Below, in pieces: positions 30,152-40,351 of a stretch of 64,000 nucleotides of DNA. The DNA lies in NCBI RefSeq assembly GCF_007859765.1, contig NZ_SIHJ01000003.1, forward strand, positions 124,001 through 188,000, in the 5' to 3' direction. Within the stretch, counting starts at the first letter, position 1, and every line of letters begins with the position of its first letter. The stretch comes from Posidoniimonas corsicana. GTDB lineage: Bacteria; Planctomycetota; Planctomycetia; Pirellulales; Lacipirellulaceae. The position numbers and the translations under genes are program-made. Under the pieces are notes generated by a model. That model saw only the letters and a list, made by a program, of their open reading frames with translations. It was not told where the DNA came from and did no database searches.

Positions 30152-30961
30152 ATGAGCACCGTCCACGACACCGCGCCGCAGCAGCGCCCCGCTACCAGCA
30201 CTAAAGCCGCCAAGCCCGCCCCGCCCGCCAAGGGCGAGGCGCCCTCGGCCGAGTTTCTCGACTACCTGGCCGCCAAGAGCCAGGAGCTTGAGGACGCCAC
30301 CCCGGAGGAGATCATCCGCTGGGCGGCCGACGAGTTCGGCGAAGGGCTGACTATGGCCACCGCCTTCGGCCCCGAGGGGTGCGTGATCTTGTCGATGCTG
30401 GCCGACATTGCGCCGCAGACCTACGTGTTCAACCTGGACACCGGCTACCAGTTCCTCGAGACGCTCGACACCCGTGACCGCATCGCCCGCAAGTACGGCA
30501 TCGAGGTCGACCTGCTCAAGCCGGAGCTGACGGTGCCCGAGTACGAGGCCAAGCACGGCGGCCCGCTCTACAAGACCAACCCGAACCAGTGCTGCATGGA
30601 CCGCAAGATCAAGCTGCTGTACCGCGGCGTGGAGGGGCGCACCGCCTGGATGAGCGGCATCCGCCGCGACCAGAGCGCCGACCGCGCGCAGGCGGCCATC
30701 GTGGGGTGGGACAAGAAGTTCGGCCTGGTGAAAATCAGCCCGCTGGCCAACTCGACGAAGAAGGACGTCTGGAACCGGATCTTCAAGGCCGACGTGCCGT
30801 ACAACCCGCTGCACGACCAGGGCTACCCCAGCATCGGCTGCTTCCCCTGCACGCAGAAGGTCCTCGACGGCGACGCCGACGAACGAGCCGGCCGCTGGTC
30901 CGGCACCGCCAAGACCGAGTGCGGCCTGCACAGCCTTGAGACCGACGGCAGCGGCATCTAG
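30152..30961 (+). CDS. cysH: Assimilatory APS (or PAPS) reductase
   Basis: A 269-residue cytosolic enzyme reducing activated sulfate to sulfite in sulfur assimilation. The phosphate-binding loop region is TMATAFGPEGCVILSMLADI. Four Cys in two pairs, NQCCMDRK (about residues 147-154) and GCFPCT (about 229-234), are the ligands of the [4Fe-4S] cluster typical of APS reductases and absent from PAPS-specific enzymes such as that of E. coli. The catalytic Cys is in KTECGLH near the C-terminus. Start at ATG 30152; the first 35 residues are a Pro/Ala/Lys-rich tail ahead of the fold. The sulfur-type Rrf2 regulator gene follows. Confidence 0.93.
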   Translation: MSTVHDTAPQQRPATSTKAAKPAPPAKGEAPSAEFLDYLAAKSQELEDATPEEIIRWAADEFGEGLTMATAFGPEGCVILSMLADIAPQTYVFNLDTGYQFLETLDTRDRIARKYGIEVDLLKPELTVPEYEAKHGGPLYKTNPNQCCMDRKIKLLYRGVEGRTAWMSGIRRDQSADRAQAAIVGWDKKFGLVKISPLANSTKKDVWNRIFKADVPYNPLHDQGYPSIGCFPCTQKVLDGDADERAGRWSGTAKTECGLHSLETDGSGI

Positions 30962-31069
30962 TCGCTGGTCGGAACGGTCTGGGCGGTAGCTGTGTACCGC
31001 GCCGCCGGGTCATCAAGACAAGTCTAAGCAGAGAATTCAGCGCCTAGCGCCTTCCAGCCCCCAACCGCC

Positions 31070-31495
31070 ATGAAGCTCAACGCCAAGACCGAGTACGCGC
31101 TGCTGGCGCTGGTCCAGCTGGCCGAGGGCTACGCGCTGGGGCAGCCGGCTTCGATGCGGGCGCTCGCCGAGCAGCAGCCGATCCCGGACGGGTTCCTGGT
31201 GCAGATCCTGCAAGAGCTGCGGCGGGCCGGGCTGGTGACCAGCACCCGCGGCGCGTGCGGCGGCTACCGGCTGTCGCGGGCGCCGGGCGAGATCTCGCTG
31301 TGCGACGTGCTCTGCGCCATGGACGGCGACGACCCGCTACGCAGCAACCTGGCGAACCCCACGCCGCTGGCCCAGGTCCTGGTCGACGAGCTCGACGACG
31401 CCCGCTGCCGCTGGCAGGACCAGCTGCGGGAGGTCACGCTGGAGGACCTGGCCGGTCGGGCGGCGGAACTCGGCTCGCCGATGTGGTATATCTAG
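31070..31495 (+). CDS. Rrf2 family transcriptional regulator
   Basis: A 141-residue winged-helix regulator of the Rrf2 family. The start MKLNAKTEYALLALVQLAEG and GFLVQILQELRRAGLVTSTR contain the DNA-binding helices, and GGYRLSRAPGEISLCDV is the family wing and following helix. Cys residues occur at GACGG and in LCDVLC, but the three-Cys spacing used by IscR or NsrR for an iron-sulfur cluster is not plain. Rrf2 members include CymR, which controls cysteine synthesis with CysK. Its position 108 bases after cysH on the same strand makes a sulfur-related role plausible, which is inference. Confidence 0.9.
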   Translation: MKLNAKTEYALLALVQLAEGYALGQPASMRALAEQQPIPDGFLVQILQELRRAGLVTSTRGACGGYRLSRAPGEISLCDVLCAMDGDDPLRSNLANPTPLAQVLVDELDDARCRWQDQLREVTLEDLAGRAAELGSPMWYI

Positions 31496-31579
31496 CAGAC
31501 GGGTTCCGGGTATCGGACGCGAGTGCGGGGCCCACGAATTCGCTTTCGCATCCTGGTACGCTTTCTGCGCTCTGCTCGC

Positions 31580-32161
31580 ATGATCCTGATCGTCGATAAC
31601 TACGACTCCTTCACCTACAACCTGGTGCAGCGGCTGGGGGAGATCGACCCGGCGGCCGATATCCGCGTCGAACGCAACGACCAGATCACGGTCGACGAGA
31701 TCATCGACCTCAAGCCCGAGCGGGTGATTGTGTCGCCCGGGCCCTGCACCCCCAGCGAGGCGGGCATCTCGGTCGAGTGCATCGAGCGGCTGACCGGCAG
31801 GCTGCCCGTGCTGGGCGTCTGCTTGGGGCACCAGTCGATCGGCCAGGCGTTCGGCGCAAAGATTGTCCGGGCGAAGAACCTGATGCACGGCAAGACCGAC
31901 CTGATCTACCACGACGGCGGCCGGTTGCTGGAGGACCTAGACGACCCGTTCCAGGCGACCCGCTACCACAGCCTGGTGATCCAGCCCGACACCCTGCCCG
32001 ACGAGCTGGTCGTGACCGCCTGGGCGAACGAGCCGGACGGCCGCCGCGAGATCATGGCGATCGAGCACCGCGAGCACCCGCTGTTTGGCGTGCAGTTCCA
32101 CCCCGAGAGCTTCCTGACGCACAGCGGGTCGGATCTGCTGAAGCGGTTCCTGTCTATCTAG
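31580..32161 (+). CDS. Glutamine amidotransferase of anthranilate/aminodeoxychorismate synthase
   Basis: A 193-residue class I glutamine amidotransferase that supplies ammonia to TrpE or PabB for tryptophan or folate synthesis (TrpG/PabA). It begins MILIVDNYDSFTYNLVQ, has VSPGPCTPSEAG, the nucleophile Cys in LGVCLGHQSIGQAFG and the His/Glu pair in GVQFHPESFLT. Length matches the family. Start at ATG 31580. The partner subunit is not in the window, and stand-alone genes may serve both pathways. It is followed 26 bases later by moeA. Confidence 0.93.
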   Translation: MILIVDNYDSFTYNLVQRLGEIDPAADIRVERNDQITVDEIIDLKPERVIVSPGPCTPSEAGISVECIERLTGRLPVLGVCLGHQSIGQAFGAKIVRAKNLMHGKTDLIYHDGGRLLEDLDDPFQATRYHSLVIQPDTLPDELVVTAWANEPDGRREIMAIEHREHPLFGVQFHPESFLTHSGSDLLKRFLSI

Positions 32162-32187
32162 TTCCGGGCCGTTGAGGGCTGCGTGCC

Positions 32188-33420
32188 GTGGCGGGTGAGC
32201 TGCTGACTGTCGACGACGCGCTGCGGCTCATCGAGCAGCACGCTGCGCCGCTATCCCCCGCACGTGCGCCGCTCGACCAGTCGCTCGGCCTCCGGCTGGC
32301 CGCCGACGCGGTGAGCGACGTCGACTCGCCGCCGCACGACAAGGCGATGATGGACGGCTACGCCGTGGTGGCTGACGAGCCGCAGCGCGAGCTGCGCGTC
32401 ATCGACGAGGTGCTGGCCGGCGGTGTGCCTACCAATACTGTCAGTCTCGGCGAAGCGACCCGCATCATGACCGGCGCCCCGGTCCCCGTCGGCGCCGCGG
32501 CCGTCGTGCCGGTTGAGCTAACCGAGCTGATCAACGAGTCGACCGTCCGCCTTACCAGGCCCGCGCCGCCCGCCGGCAAGCACGTGATGCGCCGCGGCGA
32601 GGTGTTCGCCCGGGGCGAGTCGATCCTCCCGGCCGGCGCCCTGATCACCGCCGCCCAGTTGGCGGTGCTCGCCGAGATCGGCGTCGCGACGCCCAGCGTG
32701 ACGCCCGCCCCCACCGTGGCGGTGCTCGCCACGGGAGATGAGTTGGTCGAGGCGCACGAGGTCCCCGCGGCGGGGCAAATCCGCAACTCCAACGGCCCCA
32801 TGCTGCACGCGCTGGTCACCCAGGCCGCCGCCCGCCTGGTCCCACTCGGCGTGGCGCGCGACAACGCCGACTCGCTGACCGAGCGGATCACAGCCGGCGG
32901 CGCGGCCGACGTGCTGGTGCTCTCTGGCGGCGTGTCGGCCGGCAAACGCGACCTCGCGCCGGGCGTGCTCGCCGGTCTCGGCGTCGAGCAGGTCTTCCAC
33001 AAGGTTGCGGTGAAGCCGGGCAAGCCGCTCTGGTTCGGCGTGTGGCGGCGGCCCTCGGGCCGGCAGACGCTGGTGTTTGGGCTGCCCGGCAACCCGGTGA
33101 GCGGATTCGTCTGCTTCCAGCTGTTCGTGCGGCCGCTCTTGAGCCGGTTGGCGGGCGGGCCGTTCGGCGGGCTGCCCTGCGTCGACGCCGAACTGGCGGA
33201 ACAGGTCACGGTGAAGGGCGACCGGCGCACCTTCCTGCCGGCCCAGGCGGCGTACGAGAACGGCCGGTGGGCCGCGCGGCCGGTCGCCTGGCGGGGCTCG
33301 GCCGATCTGAAGGGGCTAGCGGCGGCCAACGCGCTGCTGGACCTGCCCGCCCAGGAGCCGGCCTACGCCGCCGGCCAGCGGGTAGGCGCTCTGCTGCTGG
33401 AGCCTGTCGTGGGCAGGTGA
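32188..33420 (+). CDS. moeA: Molybdopterin molybdotransferase
   Basis: A 410-residue enzyme that inserts molybdate into adenylated molybdopterin in the cytosol, the last common step of molybdenum cofactor synthesis. Family signatures: LTVDDALRLIEQH, DSPPHDKAMMDGYAV (usual DxPPFDxSAMDGYA, with Lys after Asp), IMTGAPVPVGAAAVVPVE, GDELVEAH, LSGGVSAGKRD and GLPGNPVSGFVCFQLFV. Length is normal. It starts at GTG 32188 immediately after the amidotransferase gene, so the two are probably co-transcribed. Other cofactor genes are not in the window. Confidence 0.94.
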   Translation: MAGELLTVDDALRLIEQHAAPLSPARAPLDQSLGLRLAADAVSDVDSPPHDKAMMDGYAVVADEPQRELRVIDEVLAGGVPTNTVSLGEATRIMTGAPVPVGAAAVVPVELTELINESTVRLTRPAPPAGKHVMRRGEVFARGESILPAGALITAAQLAVLAEIGVATPSVTPAPTVAVLATGDELVEAHEVPAAGQIRNSNGPMLHALVTQAAARLVPLGVARDNADSLTERITAGGAADVLVLSGGVSAGKRDLAPGVLAGLGVEQVFHKVAVKPGKPLWFGVWRRPSGRQTLVFGLPGNPVSGFVCFQLFVRPLLSRLAGGPFGGLPCVDAELAEQVTVKGDRRTFLPAQAAYENGRWAARPVAWRGSADLKGLAAANALLDLPAQEPAYAAGQRVGALLLEPVVGR

Positions 33421-33881
33421 TTGAGGGGCAAACCTGTCGGCGACGCCGCACGACCCTCATATTCAGGCGTTCTGTCGCGGCCCGGGGGCCGCAAAACAGT
33501 TGACATAACGGCTGATCCCTAGGGAAGATAGGGAAGAAGGACGCATGGACGGGCAGTCCCGACCCGCCGCGATAGCCGCCGCGCCGCCGAGAGTGCGCGT
33601 CGTGCCCGCCGCATTGCCCCAGGGCTGTTTGGCCCCAGGACAGCGCGGCGGTTGCTTATCTCGCCGGGCCGCGGGCCCGCTCCACCCACCGAAGGGCCAC
33701 GGTGGCGTCGCGTCCCGACGCTGAGGCGGCCGCACGAGCGACCACCCGGCTGCTACGGAACAGAACTGCCGTTTATCGGAACCGAGACCCACCTGCAGGG
33801 GCACGCCGGGGGCGTCGCGCGGACTGACCGCGCTGCGTGCCGGCACACCACCGGGCTAACCGCCCTGGAGACGAACCACTT
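33421..33881. other. Intergenic region, nothing recognised
   Basis: 461 bases between moeA and the large dockerin protein. A CCCTAGGG palindrome (about 33517-33525) is present. No gene, promoter or T-tailed terminator could be supported. Confidence 0.45.
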
Positions 33882-36431
33882 ATGATCACGCACCGTGCGT
33901 TCCGTTGTCTTTATCTGTACGCAGCCGCCGCGCTGCTTGTATCTGGCGTGCTGGTCGCGCCGGTGCGGGCGCAGATCGCTGTTGCTGGGCAGGTGTACCC
34001 ATCGGACAACCCGTTCACGGCTGACCTGGAAGGCCTGTACGGCTTCGTCAACACGTTCCTCCCCGAGACCGATACTCAGGTGGGCTGGGAGCGGGACCGG
34101 AACGTGACGATCGGCGAAGGCGCGTTCGGCTCCGTGCGTCTCTCCCAGGCGGGCTTCCTCAACTTCCAGCACATCGTGCTGGGAGGGTCGGAGAACGAGG
34201 TCGACCCGTCGTCGCCCCGTGTGGGCCCGGGAGACGGAGTGATCGAGAACGGCATCGACCCGCTGTCCCCGGTATCCGGCTACGGTGTGCTGCGGATCGA
34301 GGACTTTCAGACGTTCTACAACAACCACCCGAAGGTGATCCCGAGTCAGTACCAGGACATCTACGACACCAACAACCCTGAACAAACCTTGTTCCCGACC
34401 GAGAACACGCGGCCGGACTCCGTAGGCTTTGACGCCTACATCGGCCTGACCGGATCGGGAGAGCTGTACATCGCCGCCGGCGGCCGCGCCGAGATTCAGG
34501 ACGCCGTGATTGTCGGCTTCGCGCCGGACTCCACCGGCCACGTTGAGGTGACTGGCCTGGGGTCGTACCTGGCGGCGTACGGCGGCCTGAACCCGAACGC
34601 GACGGTCATCAACCGGGATGAGTTCGACAACAACGAGATTCACCAGATGATCATCGGCGCCTACGGCGACGGGTCGATGACCATCAGCGACGGCGGCCAC
34701 GTCGACGCGTTCTACGGCGCCGCGATCGGCGTTACCCGTTCGGACGGCAGCGACGAGCTCACCGATCAAGCCTTCGACAACAGCCTCCGCGACCTGCAGG
34801 GCTCCGGCCGCGTGATCGTCGACGGCGACGGCTCGCTCTGGAACATCATGATCACCGCGTTCGAGGACGACGAGCTGCCGCAGGGCATGCGGACCGAGGG
34901 CGGCGCGCTGGCGATCGGCGAGTTCAACGACGCCCTCAACCCCCAGTACATCTCCGAGGAGCTGGGACGTGGCTACCTGTCGGTCCGCAACAACGGCTTG
35001 GTCCGAGTCCACCGCTACACCGACGAAAACAACCCGACCACCGACCACGACGCCGACCTCCGCATCGGCCGGCTTGGCACGCTCGACTTCCGCGGCGGCC
35101 GGGTCACCGTGCAGGACCAGCTGGTCAACGACGGCGTCATCCAGGCCACCCACGACGGGACCGGCATCGAGGGTGGCCACTCGGCCAGCGACAACGTGCT
35201 GGAGGTTGCAACCTTCGAGAACCGCCTGCTCGGCCAGGTGCGTGTTGGCGCAGGCCAGTCGCTGAGGGTGCTCGCCACGATCAACGCTACCGACCTCGCG
35301 CCCGACGCCCCGGAGATGCTGGTTGGCGGCAACCACGGCGTGATCGAGGTGATCGGCGACCAGGTGAGCGGACGGGCCGACTTTGAGTACATCCACGAGT
35401 ACGACACGTCGCTCGACGCGGCGATCTTCGCGTCGCTCGCTATCCGTGACCCGCACGTGTTCTACAACGCGGGCGAGATCACCGACCCGGGCAAGATTGT
35501 CGCCCACGAGGCGAACCTCCGCTTCCGCACCGGCCTGTGGAACGCCGGCGAGGTCGCGTTCACCGGCGGCGACAACCTGGTCACCGGACGGGTGATGAAC
35601 GCCTGGGACGCCACGAACTCCGAGCCCGGCGGCGCCATCAGCATCAGCAACGGCTCGTACGTCACGTTCGAGGACACGGTCACGAACGACGGCACGATCA
35701 CGCTTTCCGACAATTCGGGCGCCATGTTCCTGGGCGGCCTCGACGACGGCACGACCACCCGGCCCGCGTACTCCGGCGTCGGCGATCTGAACATCGTGTC
35801 GACCGGCGACGTGCACGTCGCGGGCGATTTCTTCCTCGGCGACCCCGACTCGCTCGCGCCGCTCGGTGGCACGCTGCGGCTGTACGTCGAGGACTTCACC
35901 GTGGACGGGTACTCGCACCTGGTGGTCGAGGGCGACGGCGACTTTAGCGCCGGCGGGATCGCGACCATCGAGATCCTCGGCAACGCGATGGGCCCGCTCA
36001 CCGTGGGCGACGCCATTGACCTGATCACGGTGCTCGGCACGGCGAACTTCACCGGCACGACTATCCAGTCCTTAGTGGCGACCGCGCCCGGCACGGTGCT
36101 GGTGACGGACACATCGGGTCCGGCGCTGACGCTCATCGTGGCTTCGGCCATCGGAGCGCTGGCCGGCGACTTCAACGGCGACGGCGTCGTCGACGCCGCC
36201 GACTACACCGTGTGGCGCGACAACCTGGGCGGCGACGACGCCATCTTCTTCGGCAACTCTAACAACGATGGCGTGATCGACGCCGCCGACTACGCGATCT
36301 GGACGGGCAACTACGGCAGCGTCCTCGCCGCGCCGGCCCCGTCGGCAGGCTTGGGCGTCGTGCCCGAGCCCGCGGCGCTGACGCTGCTGGGCTCGCTCGC
36401 CCTGTTCGGCGGGCGTCGCCGTCGCGGCTAG
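33882..36431 (+). CDS. Large secreted dockerin/PEP-CTERM protein with autotransporter-like repeats
   Basis: An 849-residue protein from ATG 33882, where GGAG stands upstream and a signal peptide follows (YLYAAAALLVSGVLVAPVRA). The body holds repeats of the type GSGELYIAAGGRAEIQDAVI and DGSMTISDGGHVDAFYG, glycine-rich strands of the sort found in parallel beta-helix passenger proteins. No protease or glycosidase motif is seen. At the end are calcium loops GDFNGDGVVDAADYTVWRDN and NNDGVIDAADYAIWTGNYG, then VPEPAALTLLGSLALFGG and RRRRG, a classical PEP-CTERM tail. It is probably processed by an exosortase and retained at the surface. Transcription ends at the terminator at 36461-36494. Confidence 0.85.
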   Translation: MITHRAFRCLYLYAAAALLVSGVLVAPVRAQIAVAGQVYPSDNPFTADLEGLYGFVNTFLPETDTQVGWERDRNVTIGEGAFGSVRLSQAGFLNFQHIVLGGSENEVDPSSPRVGPGDGVIENGIDPLSPVSGYGVLRIEDFQTFYNNHPKVIPSQYQDIYDTNNPEQTLFPTENTRPDSVGFDAYIGLTGSGELYIAAGGRAEIQDAVIVGFAPDSTGHVEVTGLGSYLAAYGGLNPNATVINRDEFDNNEIHQMIIGAYGDGSMTISDGGHVDAFYGAAIGVTRSDGSDELTDQAFDNSLRDLQGSGRVIVDGDGSLWNIMITAFEDDELPQGMRTEGGALAIGEFNDALNPQYISEELGRGYLSVRNNGLVRVHRYTDENNPTTDHDADLRIGRLGTLDFRGGRVTVQDQLVNDGVIQATHDGTGIEGGHSASDNVLEVATFENRLLGQVRVGAGQSLRVLATINATDLAPDAPEMLVGGNHGVIEVIGDQVSGRADFEYIHEYDTSLDAAIFASLAIRDPHVFYNAGEITDPGKIVAHEANLRFRTGLWNAGEVAFTGGDNLVTGRVMNAWDATNSEPGGAISISNGSYVTFEDTVTNDGTITLSDNSGAMFLGGLDDGTTTRPAYSGVGDLNIVSTGDVHVAGDFFLGDPDSLAPLGGTLRLYVEDFTVDGYSHLVVEGDGDFSAGGIATIEILGNAMGPLTVGDAIDLITVLGTANFTGTTIQSLVATAPGTVLVTDTSGPALTLIVASAIGALAGDFNGDGVVDAADYTVWRDNLGGDDAIFFGNSNNDGVIDAADYAIWTGNYGSVLAAPAPSAGLGVVPEPAALTLLGSLALFGGRRRRG

Positions 36432-36460
36432 GCCGACTCGCGCAGACTTGATGACCAACC

Positions 36461-36494
36461 GGGCGGGCGGCCTGCGGGCCCCCCGCCCTTTTTT
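36461..36494 (+). terminator. Rho-independent terminator
   Basis: A GC-rich stem, GGGCGGG with CCCGCCC (plus inner GGCC pairs), is followed by TTTTTTG. It terminates the large dockerin gene ending at 36431; the next genes are on the other strand. Confidence 0.85.
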
Positions 36495-36513
36495 GTTGCG
36501 CTCGCGGAAGGCG

Positions 36514-36768
36514 CTACCTGTTGCGGCGGCGCAGGTACGCCACGAACGACCACAGCCCGGCGAACCGGTAGCGGTCGTCGATGTAGTGCTGCACCACATA
36601 GAAGGCGAAGTAGTAGGCGCGGCAGAACGCCCACACCGCCAGCGCGAGCAGCGATGCCGTGCGGAGGGTCGGCGAATCGAGCAGCAGCAGTACCGACGCC
36701 AACACGCCGATCGCAACGAACATCGCCGCCTTCAGGTACATCAAGCGTGGGCTGCGGAGGTCGGGCAT
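36514..36768 (-). CDS. Small two-helix membrane protein
   Basis: An 84-residue protein with two hydrophobic segments (MYLKAAMFVAIGVLASVLLL and LRTASLLALAVWAFCRAYYF) and a C-terminal part HYIDDRYRFAGLWSFVAYLR ending RRRNR. Not recognised as a known family, although the arrangement is like small conserved planctomycete membrane proteins. It follows the CAAX-protease-related gene (36815-37645) on the same strand after 46 bases, so it may be co-transcribed with it. Confidence 0.75.
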   Translation of the reverse strand: MPDLRSPRLMYLKAAMFVAIGVLASVLLLLDSPTLRTASLLALAVWAFCRAYYFAFYVVQHYIDDRYRFAGLWSFVAYLRRRNR

Positions 36769-36814
36769 ACGGGTTAGTCGCCCGCGGCCGGTCGCCCACT
36801 CACCGCGGCGGGGC

Positions 36815-37645
36815 TTACCAGAGCCGCCAATCGCCCATCGTCACGACCCACACGCCCAGCAGGAAGTTGGTCACCGCGTGGGCCATGACGCAGTCCCAGA
36901 AGTTCTTCGTGCGGATCATCAGCCAGGTGACCAGCGAGAACCAGACCAGCGAGGCCAGCTTCTCGGGGTGGTACAGCATCGGGAACGCGGTGCCGATGAC
37001 GATGGTCATCGCGCTCGCCTTGCCGAACGCCACCTGCCAGAACTCGGGGTGGTAGCCATCGGTCTCAAGATGGCGCATCAGCCACCCGCGGAGCATCAGC
37101 TCCTCGATGATCGGCACCAGCACCGCCAGCCCGATGAAGCGGATCACTAGGAAACCCCAGATGTACGCGGGCGACCTGCCGGCCAGTTCCTCGAACGGGT
37201 TGAACGCCGGCCGGGGACCGAGGCCAAGCAGCATGATCAGCGGGTTCTTCTCGCCGAGCAGCTGGACAAGGTGGCCTTCCAGGTCGACCCAGCAGATGGC
37301 CACCCACAGCACCACGCCCACCACCCCCACCACGACCGACAGCGGCGAGACCCGCAGCGGGAACTGACTGATGATTGGCCGCCAGCAGAGCGCCAGCGTT
37401 GCGAAGCCCAGCACCAGCCGCACGGTGTAGGCGATCGGGTACTGGGCGAAGGTCAGACCAAACCAGTTGTCCGCCTCGGCGGCCGCCTGGGCCTCGGGCC
37501 CGGCTTCCGCGTCGGGGGCCGAGGGCTCGAAGGTGGCCAGCAGCATGAACACGGCCAGCGGCAGCACAAACGGCAGCACCGGGTAGCGGGAGAACCAGCC
37601 CCAGCTGCTAGCATCGGGGCGGGGCTGATTGTCGGACTCTGGCAT
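36815..37645 (-). CDS. CAAX prenyl protease-related membrane protein (CPBP family)
   Basis: A 276-residue membrane protein with about seven hydrophobic helices. The abortive-infection/CPBP glutamate pair is in VLVPIIEELMLRGWLMRHL (EExxxR type) and the third motif in NFWDCVMAHAVTNFLLG, where His and Asn complete the site. I recall the family with this exact pattern as TIGR03008, found in species with PEP-CTERM/exosortase sorting. That fits the many PEP-CTERM-like tails in this window, and it may process those proteins or membrane-embedded prenylated substrates. The N-terminal 60 residues are Pro/Ala/Glu-rich. Identification as a protease rests on motifs only. Confidence 0.85.
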   Translation of the reverse strand: MPESDNQPRPDASSWGWFSRYPVLPFVLPLAVFMLLATFEPSAPDAEAGPEAQAAAEADNWFGLTFAQYPIAYTVRLVLGFATLALCWRPIISQFPLRVSPLSVVVGVVGVVLWVAICWVDLEGHLVQLLGEKNPLIMLLGLGPRPAFNPFEELAGRSPAYIWGFLVIRFIGLAVLVPIIEELMLRGWLMRHLETDGYHPEFWQVAFGKASAMTIVIGTAFPMLYHPEKLASLVWFSLVTWLMIRTKNFWDCVMAHAVTNFLLGVWVVTMGDWRLW

Positions 37646-38072
37646 TAAGGTGATGCTGGATAGAGGTTTAGGTGGTCTTGGCGGCGGCCGGGCAGTCCTC
37701 CACCGCGGCGTTCCGCGGGGCCGCCGCCGGCGCGAATTGGCCGAAGCGGTCTAGGTGAAAAGCCGATAAGACTCTACTCTACTCGGCGCGGCAGAGTCGG
37801 CCCTTCGTTAGGGATTCCCGTCATAATCCCTAGCCGCGGGCCCGCTGTCGAGTATGATACAGGCTTCGCTGGCGTCGACCGACGCGGCTAAGTGCGCCCC
37901 GCGTTAGGCGGCCGGCCGCGGCGCCGCCGGAGGTCGCCGCCCCGCTTGGCCCGCCCACCGGCAGCGGCCGCCTCCCCAGACCACCGCGATCGCTAACAAC
38001 GAACCGATCGCGCCCCGCCCGCGTTTCCGCCCCCGGACCGCAGGACGAGGAATCCATCGCAAGGCAACGATC
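37646..38072. other. Upstream region of EF-G with an inverted repeat
   Basis: 427 bases between the divergent CAAX-related gene and fusA. TAGGGAT (37809-37815) and ATCCCTA (37826-37832) form a 7-bp inverted repeat around ten bases, a possible operator or leader hairpin. No gene is supported, and no convincing promoter could be placed. Confidence 0.45.
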
Positions 38073-40181
<2,109 letters not shown>

Positions 40182-40214
40182 CCCGGCGACCGACCGCACA
40201 ACACGAAATCCCCC

Positions 40215-40245
40215 AAGCCCCCGGCGTCAGCCGGGGGCTTTTTTC
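40215..40245 (+). terminator. Rho-independent terminator of fusA
   Basis: AGCCCCCGGC (40216-40225) pairs with GCCGGGGGCT (40230-40239) around GTCA, followed by TTTTTTC. Confidence 0.93.
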
Positions 40246-40351
40246 GTGCGCAGCGTGTGGTTTGTGCTGCGGCGGGCCGCGTGATACACTCCGCAGAGCG
40301 GCCGCCATCCCAGGGGCGATAGTCAGCGGCCGCTCCGCCGGAGCACACGGC

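Noticed and set aside
33753-35918. 721-codon minus-strand frame opposite the dockerin protein at 33882
   Set aside because: Low-complexity antisense frame; the plus strand has a signal peptide, repeats and a PEP-CTERM tail.
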